From assembly GCF_048263965.1 (NCBI RefSeq), contig NZ_JBLXDO010000016.1, positions 1 to 64,000 of the forward strand: 64,000 nucleotides of DNA, given 5' to 3'. A program made the translations under genes and the position numbers. Every line of letters starts with the position of its first letter. Within the stretch, counting starts at the first letter, position 1. Origin of the DNA: Ferrimonas sp048263965. Lineage in GTDB: Bacteria > Pseudomonadota > Gammaproteobacteria > Enterobacterales > Shewanellaceae. This document shows, piece by piece, positions 51,555 through 60,792 of the stretch. A model generated the notes under the pieces. That model was given only the letters and a program-made list of their open reading frames with translations. It was not told the origin of the DNA and searched no databases.

Positions 51555-52721
51555 TTAACGCTGGTAGACCACTTCGACGTCGTAATCGTCGTCGTCCCAG
51601 TCATCCCAGTCATCGTCGTCCTCTTCGACAACGGCCTGATCCATCTGCTCTTTATGGTGGTGTTCCCACTTGAACTCCACCTCTTCCTCGTCACTCTGCT
51701 GCTCCTCTTCACGAGGCATATCGCGCAGCATCGCCATCAGCTCTTGGATCAGGTCATCGGTGCCGGTCCGGGACAGGGCACTGATGGTGCGCACGTCACC
51801 GTCCCACTCCAGGCCGTCGACGATGCGCTGCACCAACTCATCCTTCTCTTCGTCCAGCACCAGATCCAGCTTGTTCAGCACCAGGATTCTGGGTTTGGCC
51901 GCCAGCTTGGGCGAATAGGTTTCCAGCTCCTTGATGATCGCCTTGGCCCCTTCCACAGGATCGCTCTCATCAATGGGTGCCACGTCAACCAGATGCACCA
52001 GGGCACGACAACGCTCCAGGTGCTTAAGGAAGCGAACCCCCAGGCCGGCGCCGTCGGCAGCCCCTTCGATCAAGCCAGGAATGTCCGCCACCACGAAACT
52101 CTCTGAGGCGTTGGCCCGGACCACGCCCAGGTTGGGCACCAGGGTGGTGAAGGGGTAGTCGGCAACCTTGGGCTTGGCAGCGGACACCGCCCGAATAAAG
52201 GTCGACTTACCTGCGTTGGGCAGACCCAGCATCCCCACATCCGCCAGCAGCAGCAGCTCCAGCTTCAGTTCGCGGTGCTCACCTGGGGTACCCAGGGTCT
52301 TCTGCCTCGGGGTGCGGTTGACCGAGCTCTTGAATCTGGTGTTACCCAGACCGTGGTAGCCACCCTTAGCCACCAGCAGCTTCTGACCATGCTTGGTCAG
52401 GTCGCCGATCAGCTCCTGGGTGTCGGAGTCCACCGCCCGGGTGCCCACGGGCACGGACAGGACCTTGTCCTCACCCCGCTTGCCGGTGCAGTTGGCGCTG
52501 GCGCCATTGGAACCCCGGGTGGCACGGTGACAACGCTCAAAGCGGTAGTCGATGAGGGTGTTCAGGTTCTCATCGGCGATCAGGTAGACATCGCCACCAT
52601 CGCCGCCATCACCGCCGTCCGGGCCCCCTTTGGGGATGTATTTTTCACGGCGGAAACTCACCACGCCGCTGCCGCCGTCTCCGGCTTCAACCCGGATCAG
52701 CACCTCATCTACAAATTTCAT
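51555..52721 (-). CDS. obgE: GTPase ObgE/CgtA
   Basis: Essential ribosome-assembly GTPase, 388 residues (390 in E. coli). Glycine-rich Obg fold (1-158) starting MKFVDEVLIRVEAGDGGSGVVSFRREKYIPKGGPDGGDGG-type sequence, G1 GLPNAGKST, G3 DIPGL and G4 NKLD motifs. The C terminus is strongly acidic (repeats of D and E with W). Third gene of rplU-rpmA-obgE; a terminator after rpmA reduces its expression. Confidence 0.96.
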   Translation of the reverse strand: MKFVDEVLIRVEAGDGGSGVVSFRREKYIPKGGPDGGDGGDGGDVYLIADENLNTLIDYRFERCHRATRGSNGASANCTGKRGEDKVLSVPVGTRAVDSDTQELIGDLTKHGQKLLVAKGGYHGLGNTRFKSSVNRTPRQKTLGTPGEHRELKLELLLLADVGMLGLPNAGKSTFIRAVSAAKPKVADYPFTTLVPNLGVVRANASESFVVADIPGLIEGAADGAGLGVRFLKHLERCRALVHLVDVAPIDESDPVEGAKAIIKELETYSPKLAAKPRILVLNKLDLVLDEEKDELVQRIVDGLEWDGDVRTISALSRTGTDDLIQELMAMLRDMPREEEQQSDEEEVEFKWEHHHKEQMDQAVVEEDDDDWDDWDDDDYDVEVVYQR

Positions 52722-52797
52722 CGCTCTAACCCGTCAGGAAAACAGCTAATAGTATACCAAGGATGGGATCATCAGGGATCGCCTCCCCCCCTTGGAC

Positions 52798-52826
52798 GCA
52801 AAAAGCCCCGCCGATGGCGGGGCTTG
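52798..52826 (-). terminator. Terminator between rpmA and obgE
   Basis: Perfect ten-base AAGCCCCGCC / GGCGGGGCTT stem with a three-base loop and T run in the minus direction, 21 bases after rpmA. It likely makes ribosomal protein mRNA more abundant than obgE mRNA. Confidence 0.9.
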
Positions 52827-52846
52827 CAGATCGTTCGGTGAACGAA

Positions 52847-53104
52847 TTACTCGGCAACGATGCTCACGAATTTACGGTTTTGCTTGCCTTTCACTTCGAA
52901 CTTCACCTTGCCGTTCGCGGTGGCGAACAGAGTGTGATCGCGGCCTACGCCTACGTTGTCACCAGCGTGGAACTTGGTGCCACGCTGACGAACGATGATG
53001 TTGCCTGCCAGTACAGACTCGCCGCCGTAGCGCTTAACACCAAGGCGTTTGCTTTCTGAATCACGGCCGTTACGAGTAGAACCGCCAGCTTTTTTATGTG
53101 CCAT
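52847..53104 (-). CDS. rpmA: 50S ribosomal protein L27
   Basis: 85 residues, MAHKKAGGSTRNGRDSESKRLGVK start typical of L27 whose N terminus reaches the peptidyl-transferase centre. Ends FVSIVAE. 17 bases after rplU in the same operon. Confidence 0.98.
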   Translation of the reverse strand: MAHKKAGGSTRNGRDSESKRLGVKRYGGESVLAGNIIVRQRGTKFHAGDNVGVGRDHTLFATANGKVKFEVKGKQNRKFVSIVAE

Positions 53105-53121
53105 TTCTCGTTACTCCGTAA

Positions 53122-53433
53122 TTAGGCGTTGATGCCAGTAATCTTAACTTCAGTGAACCACTGACGGTGGCCCATCTGCTTACGGTGGTGCTTGCGACGA
53201 CGGAACTTGACGATCTTAACTTTATCGCCACGACCGTGGGTCACAACTTCAGCAACAATCTTGCTGCCATCTACGTAAGGAACACCGACCTTCACGTCTT
53301 CGCCGTTAGCAACCAGAAGAACTTTATCGAACTCAATGGTGCTACCGGTTTCAACGTCTAGCTTCTCCAGACGAACAGTCTGGCCTTCGCTAACACGGTG
53401 TTGCTTACCACCACTTTGGAAAACCGCGTACAT
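53122..53433 (-). CDS. rplU: 50S ribosomal protein L21
   Basis: 103 residues, MYAVFQSGGKQHRVSEGQTV start and KFRRRKHHRKQMGHRQ RNA-binding segment. First gene of rplU-rpmA-obgE, divergent from ispB as in E. coli. Confidence 0.98.
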   Translation of the reverse strand: MYAVFQSGGKQHRVSEGQTVRLEKLDVETGSTIEFDKVLLVANGEDVKVGVPYVDGSKIVAEVVTHGRGDKVKIVKFRRRKHHRKQMGHRQWFTEVKITGINA

Positions 53434-53513
53434 AGTAAAAACTCCGCTTCACACGCCGACCGCGCCATGTTGGGGTCAGGGTGTGGCTTAAAACTTGTTG
53501 ACAATGGCCGGGC

Positions 53514-53542
53514 ATTCTACGCCAAGGACACAAAACAGGCAA
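53514..53542 (-). promoter_or_regulatory. Sigma-70 promoter of rplU-rpmA
   Basis: On the minus strand -35 TTGCCT (53537-53542) and -10 TAGAAT (53514-53519) are 17 bases apart, with a GC-rich discriminator (GCCCGGCC) as seen in ribosomal protein promoters. Confidence 0.65.
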
Positions 53543-53664
53543 GGCCCACGATAAAAAAGATCGCGAAAGGATCTGGCCGAATTGAGCGACACCTCAATCA
53601 ATGGGCAAATGCGGCTGTTATGCTCGTGGAATTTGGGTAGAATTCGCTTCCATACTGTGCACAT

Positions 53665-53670
53665 TATACT
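53665..53670 (+). promoter_or_regulatory. -10 element of the ispB promoter
   Basis: TATACT 40 bases before the ispB start codon. The -35 is poor (TTCGCT at 16 bases). Confidence 0.45.
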
Positions 53671-53709
53671 TACAGCTGCCGAGTTTGGCAGCCTACAGCC
53701 GGATATATT

Positions 53710-54678
53710 ATGGACCTGAACGCCATCCGAGACTTGGCCGACAACGATATGAAGTTGGTCAACCAGATGATCTACGAGCAACTCCACTCTGATGTTGTCC
53801 TGATCAACCAGCTCTCCTTCTATATCATCAACGGTGGCGGGAAACGGATGCGTCCGTTGCTGACTCTGTTGGCCGCTCAATCCGTAGGCTACGAGGGGGA
53901 CAACCATATCCGCCTGGCTGCCATCATCGAGTTCATCCACACCTCCACTCTGCTTCACGACGATGTGGTGGACGAGTCCACCATGCGCCGCGGCCGGGAA
54001 ACCGCCAACGCCCTGTTCGGCAATCAGGCCAGCGTGCTGGTGGGTGACTTCCTCTACACCCGCTCCTTCCAGATGATGACCGACATGAAGAATCATGAGG
54101 TGATGGAAGGCCTGGCGGAAGCCACCAACGTGCTGGCCGAGGGTGAAGTGATGCAGTTGATGAACTGCAACGATCCCGACACCACCGAAGAGAGCTACAT
54201 GCAGGTGATCTACTGCAAGACCGCCAAGCTGTTCGAAGCGGCGACCGGTCTGGCGGCCGTGGTGGCCGATCAGGATGAGGTGATTGTGAAGGCGCTGTCC
54301 GATTACGGTCGCTACCTGGGCACCGCCTTCCAGCTGGTGGATGATGTACTGGATTACACCGCCGAAGCGGACGAACTGGGCAAGAACATCGGCGATGACC
54401 TGGCCGAGGGCAAGCCTACCCTGCCCCTTATCTACACCATGGGTAAAGGCAGCGAAGAGGAGCGTCAGCTGATCCGCGCCGCCATCGAGAATGGCGGTAC
54501 CGAGGAGATCGACCCCATCCTGGCAGCCCTCAACCATTGTGGCGCCCTGGAGTACACCATGGCGCGCGCCAACGAGGAAGCGGACAAGGCGATCGCCGCC
54601 CTGGCCCCTCTGCCGGCCAGCGACGCCAAGGTGGCCCTGGAGTCCCTGGCCCGCATCGCCGTGGACCGCCGCAGCTAA
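53710..54678 (+). CDS. ispB: Octaprenyl diphosphate synthase
   Basis: Builds the C40-range side chain of ubiquinone and menaquinone. 322 residues with the two aspartate-rich motifs: LLHDDVVDES (first) and LVDDVLDYTAEADELGKNIGDD (second), plus GGGKRMRPLL. Chain length follows from the family assignment, not from a residue I can read. Divergent from rplU. Confidence 0.95.
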   Translation: MDLNAIRDLADNDMKLVNQMIYEQLHSDVVLINQLSFYIINGGGKRMRPLLTLLAAQSVGYEGDNHIRLAAIIEFIHTSTLLHDDVVDESTMRRGRETANALFGNQASVLVGDFLYTRSFQMMTDMKNHEVMEGLAEATNVLAEGEVMQLMNCNDPDTTEESYMQVIYCKTAKLFEAATGLAAVVADQDEVIVKALSDYGRYLGTAFQLVDDVLDYTAEADELGKNIGDDLAEGKPTLPLIYTMGKGSEEERQLIRAAIENGGTEEIDPILAALNHCGALEYTMARANEEADKAIAALAPLPASDAKVALESLARIAVDRRS

Positions 54679-54724
54679 CAGATCAATTGGTATAGGGCTG
54701 GCTCACGACCCCACGCGCCAGAGA

Positions 54725-54752
54725 CAAAAAAGGCCCCGACTGGGGCCTTTTT
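54725..54752 (+). terminator. Terminator between ispB and mdh
   Basis: AAAAAGGCCCC / GGGGCCTTTTT stem with a GACT loop and runs on both sides, useful for both converging genes. Confidence 0.9.
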
Positions 54753-54769
54753 AATCTCTGGCTGACGGC

Positions 54770-55708
54770 TTAGCCGTTCACAAAGGCCTCGCCCTTGTCG
54801 ATGTCACCCACCAGGGTCTCCATCATGCCGTCCAGAGCCTTCTGTTCGAACTCGCTCAGGGCGCCATAGCTCTGCACCTCGGCCACACCCTCGCTGCCCA
54901 GCAGCACCGGTTGAGCGAAGAAGCGGCTGTGCTCGCCATTGCCTTCCACATAGGCGCACTCCACCACACCCTGCTCACCCTGCAGGGCGCGCACCAGGGA
55001 GGTGCCGAACCGGCAGGCCGCCTGGGCCATGGACAGGGTGGCACTGCCGCCACCGGCCTTGGCTTCCACCACCTCGGTGCCCGCATTCTGGATGCGGTGA
55101 GTCAGGGAGGCGATTTCCTCATCGGAGAAGGTCACGCCCTCAACCTGGGACAGCAGAGGCAGAATGGTCACGCCGCTGTGGCCGCCAATCACGTTGATCT
55201 TCACCTGCTCAGGGGCCAGGCCCTTGGCTTCGGCAATGAAGGTTTCGGAGCGGATCACGTCCAGGGTGGTGACACCGAACAGACGACGCTTGTCGTACAC
55301 ACCGGCGTTCTTCAACACCTCGGCGGCGATGGCCACTGTGGTGTTCACCGGGTTGGTGATCACGCCGATGCAGGCCTTAGGCGCCACTTCGGCCACCTTG
55401 CCCACCAGATTACGGATGATGCCGGCGTTCACGTTGAACAGGTCCGCACGATCCATGCCGGGCTTACGAGCCACACCGGCGGAGATCAGCACCACGTCGG
55501 CACCTTCCAGGGCAGGGGTAGGATCTTCACCCGCATAGCCCTTGGCGTTCACTGCGGTGGGGATATGGCTGATGTCCACGGCAACGCCTGGGGTTACCGG
55601 GGCGATGTCATACAGGGCCAGGTCGCTGCCCTTGGGCAGGTTCAGTTTCAACAAAAGAGCCAGAGCCTGGCCAATCCCGCCGGCCGCGCCGAGTACTGCT
55701 ACTTTCAT
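54770..55708 (-). CDS. mdh: Malate dehydrogenase
   Basis: NAD-dependent TCA-cycle enzyme, 312 residues as in E. coli. MKVAVLGAAGGIGQALALLL dinucleotide-binding start, GVARKPGMDRADLFNVNAGI with substrate arginines, ITNPVNTTVAIAAEVLK, and catalytic His in VIGGHSGVTILPLL. The ATG at 55708 follows GGAGAACACC; an ATG four codons earlier overlaps that site. Divergent from argR, as in E. coli. Confidence 0.97.
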   Translation of the reverse strand: MKVAVLGAAGGIGQALALLLKLNLPKGSDLALYDIAPVTPGVAVDISHIPTAVNAKGYAGEDPTPALEGADVVLISAGVARKPGMDRADLFNVNAGIIRNLVGKVAEVAPKACIGVITNPVNTTVAIAAEVLKNAGVYDKRRLFGVTTLDVIRSETFIAEAKGLAPEQVKINVIGGHSGVTILPLLSQVEGVTFSDEEIASLTHRIQNAGTEVVEAKAGGGSATLSMAQAACRFGTSLVRALQGEQGVVECAYVEGNGEHSRFFAQPVLLGSEGVAEVQSYGALSEFEQKALDGMMETLVGDIDKGEAFVNG

Positions 55709-55919
55709 GGTGTTCTCCATCTATCCTTTGATGTGACATGGATCGCGTTTGAATGTCTGCGCTCACCATACCCAAACACGGGTTTAAAGGCAATTTTACC
55801 AATCTCTTATTGACCCTTAACCCGAGCTCTGCTCCACTGCCATTCCGGGCCTGTAGTTGCCTATCCAGAGGCAAAGAGGCAAAATATGAATAACCCTCTA
55901 GAAACAACGAGCTGCCAGA

Positions 55920-56390
55920 ATGAAGTCGACCCGCAATCAGGATGAGCTAATCCGCGTTTTCAAATCCCTGCTGAAAGAGGAGCGTTTTGGCTCCCAGGGC
56001 GAGATCGTCAATGCCCTGCAGGCTGCCGGATTCAGCACCATCAACCAGTCCAAGGTGTCACGCATGCTGAGCAAGTTCGGCGCCGTCCGAACCCGCAACG
56101 CCAAGCAGGAGATGGTCTACTGCCTGCCCGCCGAACTGGGTGTGCCCACCGCCACCAGCCCACTGAAGAACCTGGTGCTGGACGTGGACCACAACGGTGC
56201 CATGATCGTGGTGAAGGCCAGCCCGGGCGCCGCCCAGCTGATCGCCCGCCTGCTGGACTCCATCGGCAAGCCCGAGGGGATCCTGGGCACCATCGCCGGT
56301 GACGACACCATCTTTATTGCCCCCACCAAGGCGGACAACATCGATAAGGCGCTGCAGACGGTCAAGGACCTGTTCAACTACAAGGGCTAG
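55920..56390 (+). CDS. argR: Arginine repressor ArgR
   Basis: Hexameric L-arginine-dependent regulator, 156 residues as in E. coli. Winged-helix DNA-binding domain (about 1-75; ALQAAGFSTINQSKVSRMLSKFG) and the C-terminal arginine-binding domain with VKASPGAAQLIARLLDS and GTIAGDDTIFI (the GTIAGDDT loop). Autoregulation is expected, but only an ARG half-site (TATGAATA, about 55884-55891) is seen just upstream. Confidence 0.97.
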   Translation: MKSTRNQDELIRVFKSLLKEERFGSQGEIVNALQAAGFSTINQSKVSRMLSKFGAVRTRNAKQEMVYCLPAELGVPTATSPLKNLVLDVDHNGAMIVVKASPGAAQLIARLLDSIGKPEGILGTIAGDDTIFIAPTKADNIDKALQTVKDLFNYKG

Positions 56391-56409
56391 TGCTCTGTAG
56401 CCGAGACAA

Positions 56410-56438
56410 AGAAAGGCCCGCATTGTGCGGGCCTTTTT
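56410..56438 (+). terminator. Terminator between argR and the peroxidase gene
   Basis: AAAGGCCCGC / GCGGGCCTTT stem with a five-base loop and a T run, between converging genes. Confidence 0.9.
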
Positions 56439-56451
56439 CATGGCTGTCTGT

Positions 56452-57396
56452 TTAGCCGATAGCGGACTCCATGAAGTCCAGGGAGGGGGCAAAGAACGCC
56501 GCACCGGTCACCGCCTGGGTAAAGTTCAGCAGGTGATCATAGTGGCCATGGCCATCGCCGTGGATCATCGATTTCAGCTGAGCCTCGAAGTGAACCGGGG
56601 TGCTGCAGCAGCTGATGAAGAACAGGCCCTGCTCCTTCATGGTGCCGTAAGGCATGCTCTGGCGCAGGATCTCCATGGACTTGCCCTGGTCGTCCTTGAG
56701 GTTGGTGCGCTTGATGTGGCAGGTCAGGGGCTTGTCCTGGCTGGCGTACTCGACGTTCTCCATCTTGGTACGGCCTATGGTGTCCTCCTGCTGCTTCAGG
56801 CTGATGCCGTTCCAGCGATCCATGTTGTGCTGATAACGCTGGATGTGGATGTAGCTGCCGCCACGGAAGGAGGTGTCCTCGTCCCCCACCAGGGCCACTT
56901 CACGACGGTGCACGCCCTGAGGGTTCTCGGTGCCGTCCACGAAGCCGGTCAGGTCCCGGTTGTCCAGGTAACGGAAGCTGCGCACCTCCTCCACCAGCTG
57001 TACCAGTCCCTTGAGGCGGTGACACACCTCCATGGCGGCCACATGGTTGATGTCCACCCGATCGGAGCGAATGTGGATAAACAGGTCCACCGGCTGCACC
57101 GGCGCCTTACGGTCATCCTGCTCGAAGCTGGGGAAGGGGCGCAGCTTGTCAGGACGGGCATCGGGGTAGAGGGTATCCCAGTAGTTGGCGCCCACGGCCA
57201 CAAAGCCGTTAAAGGCACTGTCCGCGTTCTGATCCACCGAGGCCTGCAACCAGGTGGCGATCTCTGCCAGTACCCCTCTCAGGGCGGGCTCCGCCTGCTC
57301 CTCTGCGTTAAACAGCAGATACAACCCGTGAAGGTTGCCCTCTGCACATACCCCTGCTTGCTCCCGAGGCATAGCGCTCCCTGTGTCTGTGGTCAT
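56452..57396 (-). CDS. Dyp-type haem peroxidase, YfeX-like
   Basis: Haem peroxidase of 314 residues. The GxxDG motif is GFVDGTENPQG, with its catalytic Asp, then GGSYIHIQRYQHN and the C-terminal LFFISCCSTPVHFEAQL segment; these resemble E. coli YfeX, a cytosolic class B enzyme. No Tat or Sec signal. The ATG at 57396 follows CGGAGTCACC; upstream in-frame codons include no family sequence. Substrate unknown. Confidence 0.9.
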   Translation of the reverse strand: MTTDTGSAMPREQAGVCAEGNLHGLYLLFNAEEQAEPALRGVLAEIATWLQASVDQNADSAFNGFVAVGANYWDTLYPDARPDKLRPFPSFEQDDRKAPVQPVDLFIHIRSDRVDINHVAAMEVCHRLKGLVQLVEEVRSFRYLDNRDLTGFVDGTENPQGVHRREVALVGDEDTSFRGGSYIHIQRYQHNMDRWNGISLKQQEDTIGRTKMENVEYASQDKPLTCHIKRTNLKDDQGKSMEILRQSMPYGTMKEQGLFFISCCSTPVHFEAQLKSMIHGDGHGHYDHLLNFTQAVTGAAFFAPSLDFMESAIG

Positions 57397-57542
57397 GGTG
57401 ACTCCGAACTCCGATAACAATACAAAATACCCGGCGATCACCGACGGTGCAATCGCCGCCCATCAGTCTGCCCCATGGCAGGACCTGAGATCTTGCTCTG
57501 CCTCATGCCTTGAGTGAAAAAGGATGAATATCAGCCACTCAT

Positions 57543-57570
57543 AAAAAAAGCGCCCTCCAAGGGAGGGCGC
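57543..57570 (-). terminator. Terminator of glnK-amtB
   Basis: GCGCCCTCC / GGAGGGCGC perfect stem with a three-base loop, followed on the minus strand by seven T residues. Confidence 0.92.
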
Positions 57571-57608
57571 AACTGCAGTAGAGAGAGTTGTTGTTGTTTT
57601 TATGGAGT

Positions 57609-58859
57609 TCAGTTCGCTCCCTTGACGGTGACAAACTCAGGGTAGGCGTCGATGCCACAGTCCGCGATGTCCATACCGCGGTACTCCTCCTCTTCAGTGA
57701 CCCGGATGCCCATGGTCTTCTTCAGCAGGTACCACACCGTCAGACTGGTGGTGAAGACCCAGGCGAAGATGATCAGTGCGCCCAGAGCCTGGGTGCCGAA
57801 GCTGGCGTCGCTGTTGGACAGGGGTACCGCCATCAGGCCGAACAGCCCGCAGACACCGTGTACCGAAATCGCTCCCACAGGATCGTCGATCTTCACCTTG
57901 TCCATGCCGACGATGGAGAACACCACCAGGCCACCGGACACCAGACCGATCACCGCGGCCAGGGCCAGAGAGGGCGACAGCGGGTCGGCAGTGATGGCCA
58001 CCAGGCCAGCCAGGGCGCCGTTGAGGATCATGGTCAGATCCGCCTTGCCCCACATCAACTTGCACACAATCAGGGCCGCAATGGCACCGAAGGCGGCGGC
58101 GGAGTTGGTGTTGACGAAGATCTTGGCCACGGCGGTGGCGTTCTCGGCGTCAGACACCATCAGCTGAGAGCCACCGTTGAAGCCGAACCAGCCCAACCAC
58201 AGGATGAAGGTCCCCAGGGTCGCCATCGGCATGTTGGAACCTGGGATGGGGTGCACGCTGCCATCGGCACCGTACTTGCCCTTTCGGGCGCCTAAGAGGA
58301 GCACCCCGGCGATTGCTGCTGCCGCACCGGCCATGTGTACGATGCCGGAACCGGCGAAGTCCACAAAGCCCAGCTCAGAAACAAAGCCACCCCCCCAGGT
58401 CCAATATCCCTCAACTGGATAGATGAAGCCGGTAAGGACAACAGCAAAAGCCAGAAATGCCCACAATTTCATACGTTCCGCCACGGCACCAGAGACGATG
58501 GACATGGCGGTCGCCACAAAGACCACCTGGAAGAAGAAGTCCGACTCCAGGGCATGGTCCGCGTCAGAAGCCTGAGTGCCAATCAACCCGCCCAGGCTGG
58601 GCAGCCAACCCGCTTCGACGTTGTCCACGTACATGATGTTGTAGCCCACCAGCAGGAACATGGCGCAGGCGATGGCGTAGAGGCAGATGTTCTTGGTGAG
58701 GATCTCGGTGGTGTTCTTGGAGCGGACCAGGCCCGCCTCCAACATGGCGAACCCTGCCGCCATCCACATCACCAGGGCGCCGGACATCAGGAAGTAAAAG
58801 GTGTCCAGGGCAAATCTCAGTTCAGACACCGTGGTGCCAAGTTTGGTTAACTCTTCCAT
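57609..58859 (-). CDS. amtB: Ammonium transporter AmtB
   Basis: Trimeric ammonium channel, 416 residues with 11 membrane helices. Family signatures: MWMAAGFAMLEAGLVRSKNT, DFAGSGIVHMAGAAAAIAG with the first pore His, GWFGFNGGS and SVHGVCGLFGLMAVP with the second pore His. Lacks a clear signal peptide. GlnK from the preceding gene (12 bases upstream) plugs the channel when nitrogen is plentiful. Confidence 0.96.
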   Translation of the reverse strand: MEELTKLGTTVSELRFALDTFYFLMSGALVMWMAAGFAMLEAGLVRSKNTTEILTKNICLYAIACAMFLLVGYNIMYVDNVEAGWLPSLGGLIGTQASDADHALESDFFFQVVFVATAMSIVSGAVAERMKLWAFLAFAVVLTGFIYPVEGYWTWGGGFVSELGFVDFAGSGIVHMAGAAAAIAGVLLLGARKGKYGADGSVHPIPGSNMPMATLGTFILWLGWFGFNGGSQLMVSDAENATAVAKIFVNTNSAAAFGAIAALIVCKLMWGKADLTMILNGALAGLVAITADPLSPSLALAAVIGLVSGGLVVFSIVGMDKVKIDDPVGAISVHGVCGLFGLMAVPLSNSDASFGTQALGALIIFAWVFTTSLTVWYLLKKTMGIRVTEEEEYRGMDIADCGIDAYPEFVTVKGAN

Positions 58860-58871
58860 CTCTCGTCCCCC

Positions 58872-59210
58872 TTAAATCGCTTCTGCGTCGAGTTCACCGG
58901 TACGAATCCGCACCGCCCGCTCGAGGTCATATACAAAGATTTTTCCGTCGCCGATCTTGCCGGTATGGGCCGCCTGGCTGATCACCTCAATCAGGTGGTC
59001 CACCTTGTCGGCCGCGGTGGCAATCTCCAGTTTCACCTTGGGCAGGAAGTCCACCTGGTATTCGGCACCGCGGTAGAGTTCGGTGTGGCCCTTCTGGCGG
59101 CCGAACCCCTTTACCTCGGTGACCGTCAGTCCATCCACCCCCAGGTCCGCAATCGCTTCCCGGACATCGTCCAGTTTGAACGGCTTGATAATGACGCTTA
59201 CCAATTTCAT
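58872..59210 (-). CDS. glnK: Nitrogen regulatory P-II protein GlnK
   Basis: 112-residue trimeric signal protein. T-loop with uridylylation site Tyr51 in RGAEYQVDFLPK, start MKLVSVIIKPFKLDDVREAI and B/C-loop region TGKIGDGKIFV. Linkage to amtB marks it as GlnK rather than GlnB. A sigma-54-like promoter lies 39-54 bases upstream, fitting control by NtrC under nitrogen shortage. Confidence 0.95.
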   Translation of the reverse strand: MKLVSVIIKPFKLDDVREAIADLGVDGLTVTEVKGFGRQKGHTELYRGAEYQVDFLPKVKLEIATAADKVDHLIEVISQAAHTGKIGDGKIFVYDLERAVRIRTGELDAEAI

Positions 59211-59248
59211 CTTCCCAATCCCTCATCCAGTGCTGATGGCATAGCTAT

Positions 59249-59264
59249 TTCAACTCCTGTGCCA
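59249..59264 (-). promoter_or_regulatory. Sigma-54-type promoter of glnK-amtB
   Basis: TGGCACAGGAGTTGAA on the minus strand. The -24 box TGGCAC is perfect and the -12 box TTGAA differs from TTGCA by one base at the invariant C. Distances are correct (GG and the -12 position 10 bases apart). Confidence 0.65.
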
Positions 59265-59388
59265 AGTTTCATAGTTCTTTTAAATCATCAACTTAACCAA
59301 AACAGAGCAATTGAGACTGACTAAGCATGCACCATTAGGTGCACTTTTATTCTGGCTTCGCCCTGTTTTGGTGCACAAAAAATGCGCA

Positions 59389-59416
59389 CAAAAAAGCCCC
59401 GCACCGGGCGGGGCTT
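59389..59416 (-). terminator. Terminator of nrfA
   Basis: AAGCCCCGC / GCGGGGCTT stem with a five-base loop; followed by T residues in the minus direction, 18 bases after nrfA. Confidence 0.9.
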
Positions 59417-59433
59417 GGATGAAGGGGTACCAA

Positions 59434-60792
59434 CTATTCGGTCTTACCCGGGTAGTTCTTGTCCCACTCGGGCACCAGGGTCTTCTTAAAGGTCTCCTTG
59501 TCGGCACGGAGTTTGTCCATATCCAGCCCAACCACCGCCTGGGCCTTGGCCTTGGTGGAGATGTCCGGCACCTTCACCTCGGCAGTCACACCGTTCACCG
59601 CCAGGATACGGGCCAGCATGGCACGGGCTTCGGCACTGCGCTCCAGGGAGGTACCCAGTACCCGCATCGCCTCGGCCGGGTTATGAGCGTGCACTCCGTG
59701 AGACGCAATGGCGTAATCCCAACGCCACTGGGCATGGCGAATGGCGGTCAGGGCGTCCTTCATCTGCGCCTCGGTAGCGCCCGCATCCCAGGCTGCCTTG
59801 GCTTCGAAGTGGGCCTTGACCAACTGGTCTTCCGCCTGAATCTTCAGGTCGGTCACCATCTTCTTGTAGTCAGCCACCACCTTCTCCAGCTCCTCTTTGC
59901 CCTGCTCATGACACTTGCCACAGGTAAACTCGAAGCGGTCGAAGGGGTTGCCCACATTGTGGTCGGTGTACTTCTTACCCTCGGCATTGGTCACCCGAGG
60001 CATGTGGCAATCGGTACAGGAGACATTGTTGCGACCGTGAGGGCCGGTTCGGGCGGTCTCGAAACCGGGGTGCTGGGCCTTCAGCATCGGCGCCTTGGAC
60101 ACTCCATGGGTCCAGTCCTTGAACTCCAGGGCATCGTAGTAGGCCTCCATGTCCTCCACCGAGGTGCCGTTGTTCCAGGGGAAGGTCACCATGATGTCGG
60201 GCTTGGAGAAGTAGTACTCCACGTGGCACTGGGCACAGACCATGTTCTGACGGTCAGACTTGGAAGCGGACTCCCAGTCCATGCCGATGGCGGCAAAGCC
60301 ACGCTCGGCGAAGGGCACCGACATTCTCAGCTTGCCCTTGTTGGTGTGGCAGTTACCACAACCGATCTCGTTGGTGATCTGGTCACCCCGCTTGGCCCAC
60401 TTTCCGTGGAAATACTCCTTCTCACCCAGGGTATCGATCAGCCTGGGCACATCCGGACTCTTACAGGACCAGCAGGCCATGGGCATGGGCCCATCCTCTT
60501 TGCCCGTAGGGGCGCCGGTACGCAGGGTGTTGCGCAGGTCGGTGATGGTGTAGTGGTGCCCCCTGGCCTTGTTGTAATCCTTGGCGAAGCCGTAGCCCGC
60601 CCAGAGCACCACCAGCCTGGGGTCTTCGGCCAGCGCATCCACCAGCTCCTTACTCTCCTCGGTCTGCTGCCAACTGGCATGTTGTTTTTTGAATTTGGCG
60701 AATTTGCTGCTGTCCGCTTCGGTCACCTCTTTGGCGGAGGCCAAAGGTGCGACCAGACACAACAGTGCTGCAATGAGTTTCATCCTGTTCAC
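59434..60792 (-). CDS. nrfA: Ammonia-forming cytochrome c nitrite reductase
   Basis: Periplasmic pentahaem enzyme that reduces nitrite to ammonium with six electrons. 452 residues with a signal peptide (cleaved near LASAKE), the catalytic haem site CWSCK (107-111, Lys as axial ligand) and four CxxCH sites: CGNCH, CAQCH, CTDCH and CGKCH. GTG start at 60792 with GGAG seven bases before it; an ATG three codons on has a poor site. No nrfBCD genes adjoin, as in Shewanella, where CymA supplies electrons. Confidence 0.96.
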   Translation of the reverse strand: MNRMKLIAALLCLVAPLASAKEVTEADSSKFAKFKKQHASWQQTEESKELVDALAEDPRLVVLWAGYGFAKDYNKARGHHYTITDLRNTLRTGAPTGKEDGPMPMACWSCKSPDVPRLIDTLGEKEYFHGKWAKRGDQITNEIGCGNCHTNKGKLRMSVPFAERGFAAIGMDWESASKSDRQNMVCAQCHVEYYFSKPDIMVTFPWNNGTSVEDMEAYYDALEFKDWTHGVSKAPMLKAQHPGFETARTGPHGRNNVSCTDCHMPRVTNAEGKKYTDHNVGNPFDRFEFTCGKCHEQGKEELEKVVADYKKMVTDLKIQAEDQLVKAHFEAKAAWDAGATEAQMKDALTAIRHAQWRWDYAIASHGVHAHNPAEAMRVLGTSLERSAEARAMLARILAVNGVTAEVKVPDISTKAKAQAVVGLDMDKLRADKETFKKTLVPEWDKNYPGKTE

